NCBI RefSeq assembly: GCF_016313185.1 | Contig: NZ_CP066218.1 | Span: 3,348,001-3,412,000 of the forward strand | Length of the DNA: 64,000 nt | From: Mycolicibacterium baixiangningiae | GTDB taxonomy: Bacteria > Actinomycetota > Actinomycetes > Mycobacteriales > Mycobacteriaceae | Reading direction: 5' to 3' | In this document: piece by piece, positions 51,605-61,710 of the stretch | Layout of the letters: each line of letters starts with the position of its first letter | Position numbering within the stretch: position 1 is the first letter of the stretch | Notes under the pieces: model-generated | Told to the model about the DNA's origin: nothing | Databases searched by the model: none | What the model saw: only the letters and a program-made list of their open reading frames with translations | Program-made: the position numbers and the translations under genes

Positions 51605-52660
51605 TTGACTGCACCCCACTACGACGACGAAACCGTCATGACGGCAGCCAGCAGGCCGCCGGTGAACAACCGGGCACAGCCCAACGGCTCGGACATGGAG
51701 AACGCGCACCGCGCGGTGACCGCCATCGCAGCGGCCTTCGCCACCAAGGTCGTCGGGCAGGAGGATCTACGCGAAACGCTTCTCATCGGCCTGCTGACCG
51801 GTGGCCACATCCTCCTCGAAGGGGTACCCGGACTGGCCAAGACGACCGCGGCCCGAGTGATGGCAGACGCGGTCTCCGCTCGATTCAACCGCATCCAGTG
51901 CACGCCGGACCTGCTTCCCAGCGACATCCTGGGGACCCAGATCTACGACTCCGACAGCAACTCCTTCGTCGTACAGCTCGGGCCCGTACACGCCAACATC
52001 GTGCTGCTCGACGAAATCAACCGTTCCAGCGCGAAGACCCAGAGCGCGATGCTCGAAGCCATGGAGGAGCGCCAGACCACCATCGCCGGCGAAAGCCATC
52101 CCATTCCACAGCCGTTCCTGGTCATCGCCACACAGAATCCGGTCGACCAGGAAGGGACCTATCCCTTGTCGGAAGCCCAGACCGACCGGTTCATGCTCAA
52201 GGAAGTCCTCCGTTACCCCACACCCAGTGAGGAAGCCGAAGTCATCTTCCGACTCGATGCAGGCCTGTTTGATCGCTCCGAGCCGGAACGGCCGGTGCTC
52301 AGCCTTGAGACGATGAAGATACTGCAGCGCCTGACGAAGAATGTGCACCTCGATCCTGTTCTCGTGCACTACATCAGCGAGGTGGTGCACGCGACACGTA
52401 ACCCTTCCCAGTACCTGCCGCAACACCTCGCCCGGCTCATCGAATACGGCGCAAGCCCGCGCGCGACAATCGCTTTCAGCCGGGCGACTCGCGCAGCCGC
52501 TCTGTTGGCGGGCCGAAACCACGTCTTGCCGGATGATATTCGCGATCTCGCCCACAGGGTCCTGCGACATCGGCTGATTCTCGGCTTCGAAGCCGTCAGC
52601 GCCGGAGTCAGCACCGATGACATCGTCGACGCCGTCATGCAGTCGGTACGGGTGCCCTGA
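51605..52660 (+). CDS. moxR: MoxR-family AAA+ ATPase
   Basis: A 351-residue MoxR chaperone-like ATPase. Walker A is EGVPGLAKTTAARVMAD near residue 72, Walker B NIVLLDEINRSSAKTQSAML, and a sensor-1 region reads IATQNPVDQEGTYPLSEAQ. The C-terminal lid domain contains YGASPRATIAFSRATRAAAL. Such ATPases work with vWA or DUF58 proteins to remodel or assemble envelope proteins. Start is TTG at 51605 with AAGAAGGG just upstream; ATG 51638 is a possible later start. The gene is flanked by its presumed partners. Confidence 0.94.
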   Translation: MTAPHYDDETVMTAASRPPVNNRAQPNGSDMENAHRAVTAIAAAFATKVVGQEDLRETLLIGLLTGGHILLEGVPGLAKTTAARVMADAVSARFNRIQCTPDLLPSDILGTQIYDSDSNSFVVQLGPVHANIVLLDEINRSSAKTQSAMLEAMEERQTTIAGESHPIPQPFLVIATQNPVDQEGTYPLSEAQTDRFMLKEVLRYPTPSEEAEVIFRLDAGLFDRSEPERPVLSLETMKILQRLTKNVHLDPVLVHYISEVVHATRNPSQYLPQHLARLIEYGASPRATIAFSRATRAAALLAGRNHVLPDDIRDLAHRVLRHRLILGFEAVSAGVSTDDIVDAVMQSVRVP

Positions 52661-52668
52661 CTCACGCC

Positions 52669-53544
52669 ATGGGCAGACACCTCAACCGCGCCCGAGAGCA
52701 CTTCGGCGACGACACTCGCGGCATGCTCGAAGGTGGGCACTACGCGATGCTGCACACACGCAGCCTCGAACTCGACGACCTCCGACCGTATGTGCCTGGC
52801 GACGAGATCCGCGACATCGACTGGCGCGCATCCGCTCGGTCCGGTGAGGTCCTGGTCAAGAGGTTCGTCACCGAGAAGCACCACAAGATCCTGCTGGTGT
52901 GCAACGCCGGACGGGACATGGCAGCGCTGACACCGAGCGGGGAGGTCAAGCGCGATGTCGCCACCGCCGTGATGGGAGCCATCGGCCTGATCGCGATGCG
53001 CCGCACCGACGAGATAGGCATGGTCTACGGGGATTCCCGCGGCAGCGTCACCGTACGAAGCCGCCGCGGCGAGAATCACATCGAGGGCATGCTCGAGCAG
53101 TTCTATGTGCGTAGCCGAGGCGATGTCGCCACCAGCGGGATCGTCGCCCAGCTCGGCCATGTCGCCACAAGCCATCGCCGTCGGCTGCTCCTGGCTGTCG
53201 TCTCCGATGAACCCGACCTCACCCCCGAACTCGATGCCATCGTGAGGAGTTTGACCGGGATCCACGAGATGGTGTGGCTTGCCGTCACCGACATGCCCGC
53301 CATAGGGGCTCCGCTCGGCGAACAGGAGGCCTACGACGTCGCGACCGGACGCTTCGTGCCTGACGGCGCCACGCTGGGCCCGCGGGTCATGGCGGCATAC
53401 CGGGCGGCGGAAAGCCGGCGGGCTGCCGATGTGGATGACTTCTTCCTCACGCGTGGCATCCCCTTCGTCCGGATTGCGGCAAGCACCGAGATTCGCGGCG
53501 CCGTAGCGCGACTGGCGGAGGCGTACCGACATGCCGGGAGATGA
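52669..53544 (+). CDS. DUF58 protein (vWA-like partner of MoxR)
   Basis: A 291-residue protein with the DUF58 signature RPYVPGDEIRDIDWRASARS then GEVLVKRFVTEKHHKILLV near residues 39-80. Beyond it the fold resembles a von Willebrand A domain with degenerate metal site (VCNAGRDMAAL where DxSxS would be). No membrane helix. DUF58 genes sit next to moxR across bacteria. It overlaps the next gene by 14 bp. Confidence 0.9.
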   Translation: MGRHLNRAREHFGDDTRGMLEGGHYAMLHTRSLELDDLRPYVPGDEIRDIDWRASARSGEVLVKRFVTEKHHKILLVCNAGRDMAALTPSGEVKRDVATAVMGAIGLIAMRRTDEIGMVYGDSRGSVTVRSRRGENHIEGMLEQFYVRSRGDVATSGIVAQLGHVATSHRRRLLLAVVSDEPDLTPELDAIVRSLTGIHEMVWLAVTDMPAIGAPLGEQEAYDVATGRFVPDGATLGPRVMAAYRAAESRRAADVDDFFLTRGIPFVRIAASTEIRGAVARLAEAYRHAGR

Positions 53545-54007
53545 CCTGCTGCGGTTCATCGGAGGTCCACTGCAGCCGTCGTGGTGGTGGATCGCCCTAG
53601 CTGCGGTCATCGTCATCACCGCCGGGGCATGGGTGTCGGGGGTGCTCGTGTGGACACTGCCCGTGGAGCGTTTGCGTTCACTGCCCGGCCTGCGCGGAGT
53701 ACATTCCCGTCTCACCCGCCGGCGCTTCGCCAGGGCGGTCGCGGTCACCACCCAGGCACATCGAGATCGGACGATTTCGGCGGAGCAGGCCGTCGCCCAG
53801 TACAGCCGGACGCTGCGCACGTTCCTGTCGATGCGCACCGGCATCAACGCCAGGAAGCTTCACCTCGGAGATCTCGCTGACGGTGAGCTGGCACGGGCCA
53901 TCCCACTTCTGCGCGCCTTCCACGATGCCCAGTTCAACGGCGACTCCCGTCTCGATGTCACGGCGCTGGGCCGATCGGCGGAGGAGTTGATTCGCACATG
54001 GAGCTGA
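53531..54007 (+). CDS. Small single-pass membrane protein of the MoxR operon
   Basis: A 158-residue protein with one strong membrane helix at about 18-41 (WWIALAAVIVITAGAWVSGV) and a basic cytoplasmic part (RRRFARAVAVTTQAHRDRTI). A helical domain ends the protein (EQAVAQYSRTLRTFLSMRTG). It holds the position that DUF4381-type proteins take in classical Bat operons, and the helical domain is similar in size, but I cannot confirm homology. Overlaps both neighbours. Confidence 0.75.
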   Translation: MPGDDLLRFIGGPLQPSWWWIALAAVIVITAGAWVSGVLVWTLPVERLRSLPGLRGVHSRLTRRRFARAVAVTTQAHRDRTISAEQAVAQYSRTLRTFLSMRTGINARKLHLGDLADGELARAIPLLRAFHDAQFNGDSRLDVTALGRSAEELIRTWS

Positions 54008-55083
54008 GATGGTGGCCGATCGCCGTCGTCGCCGCCCTACTTCTGGTCGCTGGTGGCGCGGCGGCGTGGCTGATGCCCGTACAACGGTTGCAGCGCCGGC
54101 TTCGCCCACTAGCGCACGTCGACCGTCTGACACGGCTGCCCGAATTCGCCCGCGTACACCGCGTTTACCTGGTCTCGATGGCCGTTACGGCCAGCCTGCT
54201 GCTGGTGGCGTTGATCGCCGCAGTAGTCGCCGCGGCGCGTCCACAACATCTCGCCGCAGACGATGTCGGTTACGAGGCGGCCCATCCGCTGGACGTGATG
54301 CTCTGCATCGGCCAGCCGGTGACCGATCCGACCACCGCCGATCTGTTGCGCTTTTACGCATCGCGGACGGGCTCGTTCACCAGCCAGCAGATCGGTGTCA
54401 CCTCAACTGACCTGCGGGCAATGCCGATGACACGCGATCGCACCTATGCCGAGCAGCGCCTGCGGTACTTCGCGGATCTGGCGCAGATTCAACAGGATCT
54501 CGACACGGGCGGCGATGTCTCCGTCGATGCGCGTCTGGAGCTGGCCAGAGGCATCGAGGCATTCGCCCGCCCCGTCGAGTACGTCGACTATGCCCCCACT
54601 CTCGAAGACGTTCTGGCCCTGTGCCTCACCGGGTTCCCCAAGTCGGACGTGCCCAGCGACCACCGTCGACAGCTCGTGTATCTCGGCTACACACAGTTGC
54701 GCAGTGCCGACGACAAGCGGCCCTCGCTCTACGACAAGAACCAGGTGAAGGCGATGGCGCAGCGCGGCGGCATCCAACTCAACGCGATATCCCGGGCCGA
54801 TGTCGCTCAGACCAGTCAGGCGGGGAACGACGCCCTCAGGGACCTCACCGACTCGTCGGGCGGGTTGTTCACGTTGTACAACCCAGCCGGAACGGCGACG
54901 ACTGACGGTGGCACCGGTCGAGTTCTGGAGGCCGACCTCGACGAGATCGCCGCCAATACACCGCCTGCCGCTGTAGTCGGAGAGTCGACAACCCGCTACC
55001 TCGACTTTCCGCAGACCGCAGTGTCTGTCGCCTTGGTCTCGGTCCTCCTCCTGTCGGTGTCGCTGTTGGGGTTGCGGCGATGA
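53998..55083 (+). CDS. BatA/B-like membrane protein without a MIDAS
   Basis: A 361-residue protein with two N-terminal membrane helices (about 6-26 and 58-81) and one near the C-terminus (about 338-358), the BatA/BatB layout. Where a vWA domain would start, it reads DVMLCIGQPVTD, which lacks the DxSxS metal motif. The downstream gene has the same layout with the motif. It probably pairs with that protein as a non-metal-binding partner. Overlaps both neighbours (10 and 4 bp). Confidence 0.75.
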   Translation: MELRWWPIAVVAALLLVAGGAAAWLMPVQRLQRRLRPLAHVDRLTRLPEFARVHRVYLVSMAVTASLLLVALIAAVVAAARPQHLAADDVGYEAAHPLDVMLCIGQPVTDPTTADLLRFYASRTGSFTSQQIGVTSTDLRAMPMTRDRTYAEQRLRYFADLAQIQQDLDTGGDVSVDARLELARGIEAFARPVEYVDYAPTLEDVLALCLTGFPKSDVPSDHRRQLVYLGYTQLRSADDKRPSLYDKNQVKAMAQRGGIQLNAISRADVAQTSQAGNDALRDLTDSSGGLFTLYNPAGTATTDGGTGRVLEADLDEIAANTPPAAVVGESTTRYLDFPQTAVSVALVSVLLLSVSLLGLRR

Positions 55084-56156
55084 CCTTCCTTCCTGTTCTG
55101 CCCGCAGGCGTGCTCGCTCTGTTCATCGGAATCATCGTCGTGGTGCGGGTCGCCAATCTCTACCGCCTTCTGACTCGCACGGCACCGGGGCGCTACCGGT
55201 ACGTCGTGCTTCGGTGGTCAGGGTTGACATTCGCCGCGCTGCTGTTGGCGCTCGCTGCGTTTTGTCCCGGCCTCCCGGGAGACGGCGACCAACGACCGGC
55301 AACCGCGGAGTCCGCAGAGTACGTTTCGGACATCAACCTCTTCCTTGTGGTCGACCGGTCGGTCACCTCACGCATCCCAGACTATGGTGACGGCGAGCCG
55401 AGGATGGCCGGCATCCGCGATGACATCGCCGCTCTGCTCGAGGAGTACCGGGGCGCCCGAGTCGGGCTCATCGGGTTCGCCACCGAGGCGTCGGTGAATT
55501 GGCCGCTGTCCCAGGACGAGTGGAGCTTTCAGGCCTATCTCAAGAGCCTCTCGGCGTACGCGCTGACCCCTTACGACGCGTTCTCGTTCATCGATCCGAC
55601 GGCGGCAGCGGGGGTACTGAGCCAGCAGCTCGAAGTGGCGAAAGCCAACTATCCGAAAGCGAAGAACCTGGTGTTCTACTTCGGTGACGGCGCCGCCGGA
55701 ACGGAGGTGGAGCCGCGGCCGTTCGACGTACCCACCGATCTCTTCGCCGGTGGCGCCGTGCTGGGCTACGGCACGGTCGCCGGCGGCCCCATTCCGCACA
55801 GCTTCGCCAACGGGCGTAAGAACTATCTGGGAGACCCCGCAACTGGCGCGATCGTCCGGTCAGGACTCGACGAGCCGCGACTGCGCAGCATCGCCGAGGC
55901 GATGGACGTGCCGTACTTCCGCCGCGAGGCGCGACAGTCGATCACTCCGGTGCTGCCCGCGGTGAACTCGTCGTTCATGTCGGACACCACCGAGCCGACC
56001 GGCAGCGATCCGCTGATCGGGCGCACGGAACTGTATTGGGTGTTCGCCCTCATCGCCGCCGGACTGCTGCTTGTGGAAGCCATCCTCACGGTTCGCGAGT
56101 ACCGGCGTAACCGGATGTCGCGCACCGATTTCACCGCCCGGGACGCACTGCGATGA
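55080..56156 (+). CDS. BatA/B-like vWA-domain membrane protein
   Basis: A 358-residue protein: N-terminal membrane helices at about 8-24 and 45-62, a vWA domain from about 85 to 300, and a C-terminal helix at about 319-337. The metal-ion site is readable as LFLVVDRSVTSR (DxSxT form of the MIDAS), followed by RVGLIGFATEASVNWPLSQD and NLVFYFGDGAAG, the usual second and third strand motifs. It is the classic MoxR partner. Overlaps the flanking genes by 4 bp each. Confidence 0.87.
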   Translation: MTFLPVLPAGVLALFIGIIVVVRVANLYRLLTRTAPGRYRYVVLRWSGLTFAALLLALAAFCPGLPGDGDQRPATAESAEYVSDINLFLVVDRSVTSRIPDYGDGEPRMAGIRDDIAALLEEYRGARVGLIGFATEASVNWPLSQDEWSFQAYLKSLSAYALTPYDAFSFIDPTAAAGVLSQQLEVAKANYPKAKNLVFYFGDGAAGTEVEPRPFDVPTDLFAGGAVLGYGTVAGGPIPHSFANGRKNYLGDPATGAIVRSGLDEPRLRSIAEAMDVPYFRREARQSITPVLPAVNSSFMSDTTEPTGSDPLIGRTELYWVFALIAAGLLLVEAILTVREYRRNRMSRTDFTARDALR

Positions 56157-57202
56157 TGTTGCGCAAAGAGCCGATGAGCAGGGTTGTCCCCCGCATTCGT
56201 CGTCGCATCGCCGCGTGGTGGAGCCCACCCAGCACCCGGGTACGCACCCGTCGTCGCCTCCTGATCCTGTCCACCCCCATCTTGATCCTTGCCGTGCTCG
56301 CGGTGACAGTCATCATCAGGTTCGTCGTCGTGGGACAGGCGGCCGTCGACGCGTTCAACGACCACGACATCGCCGCGCTCCGGGAGAACGTGGAGAAGCT
56401 CAGCTTGTTCGGCATCATGGACCCCGCCGCCGTCCGATTCGCCGAAGGGGACACGCTCGTTCTGGAGGGCAGGCTCGTCGAGGCCGAAGTCCGATTCGCC
56501 GACGCACTGAATCACAGCGACACCGAATCCTCCTGCGCTATCCGGGTGAATCTCGAACTCGTCCGGGAAACGCTCGCAGACCTCGCCGTAGGCACGGGTC
56601 GCCGCGGCGAGGCCGAAGCCCTGTACACCAGTGCTGCAACCGTCGTTGATGACGCACCACAGGGTTGCTTCGCGGATAGCCGTGACCCCATCGAGGAACG
56701 CCGCGCGGTCCTGGCCGACACCCGGAACCGGTTGGATCGAAAGATGGCCGCAGTGCGCCAACCGCCACCACCGCCACCTTCGGCGGTCGCCACCGCAACA
56801 CCCGAACCGCCGCCCGCACCGGGTGCGCCGCCGGCGCCAGGCGTTTTCGCGCCCCAACCACCGCAGCTGCCTCCGATCGGTCAACAGAGCTCCCCCGCGC
56901 AAGGAGAGAATCCGCAGCCTCCACTCCCGACGCTGCCCGGCGAGAATCTGCCCGCGCCACCACCGCCTCCCCCATCACCCCCGCCCCCGGACCCGCGTGG
57001 CGGAGAGCCGCTGCCAGTGGCTGAACCCGCCACGCCGAATCCACCACGCATCCTCGGACCGGTCGGCCCCGACGGCCTGCCGCTGGGCGACCCCGATGTA
57101 GCCGGGCCAGACTTGACCCTTAATCCCGAAGAAGGCGCGCCGATCGACCGGTTGCGCGCACTGCTGGAAAATGCCAACTCATTCGGCGGGCAGCGCGAGT
57201 GA
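56153..57202 (+). CDS. Membrane protein with helical repeat and proline-rich tail
   Basis: The 349-residue last gene of the operon. A basic N-terminus precedes a membrane helix at about 36-58, then a helical part at about 65-205 looks TPR-like ([20 protein letters not shown] and [19 protein letters not shown]). From about 208 to 300 it is mostly Pro and Ala ([20 protein letters not shown]), probably spanning the cell wall. Its place corresponds to the TPR protein BatC in other Bat clusters. The gene ends 3 bp before the right direct repeat. Confidence 0.8.
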   Translation: MMLRKEPMSRVVPRIRRRIAAWWSPPSTRVRTRRRLLILSTPILILAVLAVTVIIRFVVVGQAAVDAFNDHDIAALRENVEKLSLFGIMDPAAVRFAEGDTLVLEGRLVEAEVRFADALNHSDTESSCAIRVNLELVRETLADLAVGTGRRGEAEALYTSAATVVDDAPQGCFADSRDPIEERRAVLADTRNRLDRKMAAVRQPPPPPPSAVATATPEPPPAPGAPPAPGVFAPQPPQLPPIGQQSSPAQGENPQPPLPTLPGENLPAPPPPPPSPPPPDPRGGEPLPVAEPATPNPPRILGPVGPDGLPLGDPDVAGPDLTLNPEEGAPIDRLRALLENANSFGGQRE

Positions 57203-57886
57203 TCGGGTTTCCCGGCGGTTTACCGCGCGGCCGAAGAAGAAGCCCGCGGTGATCAGCAGCAGCGACGCGGCGTACGCCCACCAGATCGGCACCGCGAGCA
57301 CCTCGGAGCCGAGCACGAACCGGCCGATGCCGATCATCGCGTCCGACCCCGCGAAGCACACCGCGCCCAGCGCCATCCACGGCGTGGGCAGATCCGCCAG
57401 CAGCGCCGCGCACACCATGGCGCCGAGCACGGTGATGTACGCCGTCACCGGGACGGCCATCCCGTCCTCGACCAGCCGCGGCCAGAACCACACCAGCAGC
57501 GCCACACACGCTACGACGGTGATCGCGACGGCCACCAGTCTCGGAGTCGACCGGGTGGCTAGCGGGACCAGGGCGGCGAGGAAGCACAGGTGGGCGAGGA
57601 GGAACGACGCCAGACCCAGCACGAACGACGGCTCCCACCACGGCATCGCCAGCAGGAAGTCGCCGCCGGCGGAGAACACCAGCGCGGGCACCAGCCAGCG
57701 GCGTTCCCGGCGGAACGGATGCCCGGCCGCCGCGACCGCCAACAGCACCGCGGCCAGTGCCTTCACCGCGGGCTGGGCGGCGAACCGGCCGGTCAGCTCC
57801 GCCCCCGACGGCAGCCCCAGCGCGGTGGCGATCAGGAACACCCCGTAAGCGGCCGCGACGACCGCCGCGGCAATCCACAACCACAC
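57179..57886 (-). CDS. YhhN/TMEM86-family membrane protein (Rv1401 type)
   Basis: A 235-residue protein with about eight membrane helices of the YhhN (lysoplasmalogenase-like) family; [14 protein letters not shown] and [19 protein letters not shown] carry the conserved paired Asp residues. The start is GTG at 57886, since no earlier start codon precedes the divergent lipase gene. The C-terminus reads [10 protein letters not shown] followed by RSLALPAE. The last eight residues come from island DNA; the left repeat encodes GRAVNRRET then a stop. The 3' end therefore looks replaced by an insertion, and it overlaps the last island gene by 24 bp. Confidence 0.85.
   Translation of the reverse strand: MWLWIAAAVVAAAYGVFLIATALGLPSGAELTGRFAAQPAVKALAAVLLAVAAAGHPFRRERRWLVPALVFSAGGDFLLAMPWWEPSFVLGLASFLLAHLCFLAALVPLATRSTPRLVAVAITVVACVALLVWFWPRLVEDGMAVPVTAYITVLGAMVCAALLADLPTPWMALGAVCFAGSDAMIGIGRFVLGSEVLAVPIWWAYAASLLLITAGFFFGRAVNRRETRSLALPAE
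57206..57233. repeat. Right 28-bp direct repeat of the island (attR-like)
   Basis: Matches 47786-47813 at 27 of 28 bases. It contains GCGGTTTACCGC (57215-57226), a perfect 5-bp dyad about a TT centre, which has one mismatch in the left copy. It lies within the YhhN reading frame. Confidence 0.85.
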
Positions 57887-57914
57887 GGTCCGCCGGTGTG
57901 CGTACGGTGAGGTC

Positions 57915-58859
57915 GTGTCTGTCGCTGACGAGAAACCTCCGATCGACGCCATCCTGAGAAAGGTACTGGACGTCGTGCCGTTCCAGCTCTCTGTCGACGA
58001 GGGCGTCGACGTGGCTCGCCGGCGGTTCCGGGACCTGCCCCGCCGAGAGATCCTCCCCGAGGTGCGGACGCAGGACCGGCGGATTCCGGGCCCGGCCGGC
58101 GACATCCCGATCCGGGTGTACCGGCCTGACACCGACGAGGCCGCACCGCCGGTCGTGGTCTTCTTCCACGGCGGCGGGTTCGCCATGGGCGACCTCGACA
58201 CCCACGACGGTGAGTGCCGGCGACACGCCGCGACGGCCGGCGCCGTGGTGGTTGCAGTCGACTACCGCCTGGCGCCCGAGCACCCGTATCCCGCGGCGGT
58301 CGAGGATGCGTGGGCGGCGCTGACGTGGGTAGCCGGGCACGGCGCCGACCTCGCCGCCGACACGAGCCGGCTGGCGGTGGCCGGCGACTCCGCCGGCGGC
58401 AACCTGGCGGCGGTGATGACCCAGCGCGCCCGTGAGCGCGGCGGACCGCCGATCGTCTTCCAGCTGCTGTGGTACCCGGTGACGATGCAGGACCTCTCGC
58501 TTCCGTCGGTGCTCGAGAACGCCCACGCGCCGATTCTCGGCCGCGCCGCGATGGTCGGCCTGTCCCGCTGGTATGCCGGCGAGCTGACGGAGCCGGTGCC
58601 CGAGTTGGCGCCGGGCCGCGCCACCGATTTCACCGGGTTGCCGCCGGCCTACATCGCCGTGGCGGGCCACGACCCGCTCCGCGACGATGGCATCCGTTAC
58701 GGCGAATTGCTCACCGCCGCAGGGGTTTCCGTTGAGCTGCACAACGCCGAGACCCTGGTGCACGGCTACCTCGGGTACGCCGGTGTGGTGCCCGAGGCGA
58801 CGGCTGCGGCCGAACGGGGGTTGGCGGCGCTGCAGCGGGCCCTGCGGGAGGCGACGTGA
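57915..58859 (+). CDS. lipH: Hormone-sensitive-lipase-type esterase (LipH/LipI)
   Basis: A 314-residue alpha/beta hydrolase. HGGGF at 85-89 is the HSL oxyanion motif and GDSAGGN places the nucleophile Ser at 159. The acid/base residues are in [11 protein letters not shown] and HGYLGYAG. In M. tuberculosis lipH (Rv1399c) and lipI (Rv1400c) occupy this spot beside Rv1401; which of the two this represents is not decided. Start is GTG at 57915. It overlaps the monooxygenase by 4 bp. Confidence 0.9.
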   Translation: MSVADEKPPIDAILRKVLDVVPFQLSVDEGVDVARRRFRDLPRREILPEVRTQDRRIPGPAGDIPIRVYRPDTDEAAPPVVVFFHGGGFAMGDLDTHDGECRRHAATAGAVVVAVDYRLAPEHPYPAAVEDAWAALTWVAGHGADLAADTSRLAVAGDSAGGNLAAVMTQRARERGGPPIVFQLLWYPVTMQDLSLPSVLENAHAPILGRAAMVGLSRWYAGELTEPVPELAPGRATDFTGLPPAYIAVAGHDPLRDDGIRYGELLTAAGVSVELHNAETLVHGYLGYAGVVPEATAAAERGLAALQRALREAT

Positions 58860-60331
58860 AGCCCGACCACCACACCTTCATCGTCGGCGCCGGGTTCGCC
58901 GGAATCGGCGCGGCGATCGCGCTGGACCGGGCGGGCCTCGGCGACTACCGCATCATCGAGGCGGGTGACGGGCCGGGAGGCACCTGGTACTGGAACACCT
59001 ATCCGGGCATCGGCGTCGACATCCCGTCGTTCTCCTACCAGTTCTCGTTCGAACAGAGTCCGGACTGGTCTCGCACCTATGCACTGGGCCACGAGTTGCG
59101 GTCCTATGCCGAACACTGCGTCGCCAAGTACGGCCTGCGGGACAGGATCCGGTTCGGCACCGAGGTGCACATCGCGACGTTCGACGACGCCGAGGATGTG
59201 TGGCGGCTGCGACTGGACTCCGGTGACGAGGTGACCTCGCGGTTTCTGATCAATGCCACCGGTGTGCTGACCGTCCCGAACCTGCCTGACATCGCCGGTG
59301 TCGACGCCTTCGCCGGCGCCACGATGCACACCTCGCGGTGGGACCCGCGGGTGGACCTGCGCGGCAGACGGGTCGCAGTCATCGGCACCGGCGCATCGGC
59401 CGTCCAGATGATCCCGGAGATCGCGCCGCTCGTCGACCGGCTCCACGTCTTCCAGCGCACGCCGATCTGGTGTTTCCCCAAATTCGACGTCCCGCTGCCC
59501 CCGGCACTGCGGGTCACGATGCGCCTGCCCGGCGGAAAAGCGGTGCAGCGGTTACTGAGTCAGGTCTACGTCGAGTTCACCTTCCCCCTCGCCGCGCAGT
59601 ACTTCACCGTCAACCCGCTCGCCAAACGGATGGACAGGATGGGCCGGGCCTACCTGCGCAAGCAGGTGCGCGATCCGGTCACCCGCGAGAAGCTGACGCC
59701 GAACTATGCGGTGGGCTGCAAACGGCCCGGCTTCCACAACACCTACCTGGCGACGTTCAACCGCGACAACGTCCGGCTGGTCACCGCACCGATCGAGAAG
59801 ATCACCGGCTCAGGGGTCGACACCGTCGACGGCGTGAGCCACGACGTCGACGTGCTGATCCTGGCCACCGGGTTCAAGGTGGCCGACACCGAAGCCCAGA
59901 CGTTCGCGATCCACGGCACCGACGGCCGATCCCTGGCGCGGTTCTGGGAGACCAACCGGCTGCAGGCCTACGAAGGGGTCAGCGTGCCGGGATTCCCCAA
60001 CCTGTTCTCGGTGAGCGGACCGTACGGATACGTCGGCTCGTCGTATTTCGCCCTGATCGAGACCCAGACCCGCCACATCATGCGGTGCCTGCGCGAAGCC
60101 CGCGACCGCTCGGCCGACCGGGTCGAGGTCGGTCAGGCCGCCAACGACCGCTATTTCGCCGAGATGATGCGCAAGCGGCACCGCCAGATCTTCTGGCAGG
60201 ACAGCTGCCGCGACGCCAGGAGCTACTACTTCGACCGCAACGGGGACGTGCCGCTACGGCCGGCCAGCACGCTCGAGGCGTACTGGCGCAGCCGGCGGTT
60301 CCCTCTCGACGACTATGAGTTCTCGGCCTGA
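58856..60331 (+). CDS. FAD-dependent Baeyer-Villiger-type monooxygenase
   Basis: A 491-residue flavoprotein (Rv1393c position). FAD loop is GAGFAG at 11-16, the NADPH loop VIGTGASAVQMIPEI near 183, and between them FAGATMHTSRWDP at about 152-164 fits the Baeyer-Villiger fingerprint FxGxxxHxxxW(P/D). A GTG start overlaps the lipase stop. The esterase could cleave the ester such an enzyme makes from a ketone, which makes the pair functionally sensible, though the substrate is not known. Confidence 0.92.
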   Translation: MKPDHHTFIVGAGFAGIGAAIALDRAGLGDYRIIEAGDGPGGTWYWNTYPGIGVDIPSFSYQFSFEQSPDWSRTYALGHELRSYAEHCVAKYGLRDRIRFGTEVHIATFDDAEDVWRLRLDSGDEVTSRFLINATGVLTVPNLPDIAGVDAFAGATMHTSRWDPRVDLRGRRVAVIGTGASAVQMIPEIAPLVDRLHVFQRTPIWCFPKFDVPLPPALRVTMRLPGGKAVQRLLSQVYVEFTFPLAAQYFTVNPLAKRMDRMGRAYLRKQVRDPVTREKLTPNYAVGCKRPGFHNTYLATFNRDNVRLVTAPIEKITGSGVDTVDGVSHDVDVLILATGFKVADTEAQTFAIHGTDGRSLARFWETNRLQAYEGVSVPGFPNLFSVSGPYGYVGSSYFALIETQTRHIMRCLREARDRSADRVEVGQAANDRYFAEMMRKRHRQIFWQDSCRDARSYYFDRNGDVPLRPASTLEAYWRSRRFPLDDYEFSA

Positions 60332-60360
60332 CTTCCTCGGCGAGCAGGTAGTGGTGCGGC

Positions 60361-61569
<1,209 letters not shown>

Positions 61570-61710
61570 GTCTGATCCTCACTCGTATTGGGACTGGCAC
61601 TGAATTTCCGCATGTTTAGTTAGCCTGTCAAATCGTATCGGCACCCTGTTGCACCCAAGCGCGTGCCGCAGCCGTACGCAACCCTTTGATGCAGCCGAAT
61701 CCCCCGCCGG

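Larger units (their letters stand above)
47786..57233 (+). mobile_element. Putative 9.4-kb genomic island carrying a MoxR/vWA operon
   Basis: A block of nine plus-strand genes lies between 28-bp direct repeats (47786-47813 and 57206-57233, one mismatch), 9,420 bp apart. The right repeat is inside the 3' end of the YhhN gene and the left one encodes the same C-terminal residues plus a stop. Without the block the YhhN gene would run straight into its natural stop and lie next to the acetamidase and priA genes, as in the M. tuberculosis order Rv1401-Rv1402. No integrase or transposase gene is present, so the mode of insertion is open. Confidence 0.65.

Noticed and set aside
61570..61710. Possible SAM riboswitch upstream of metK.
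   Set aside because: No kink-turn or conserved SAM-I/SAM-II/SAM-IV core was recognisable by eye in the 141-bp leader.
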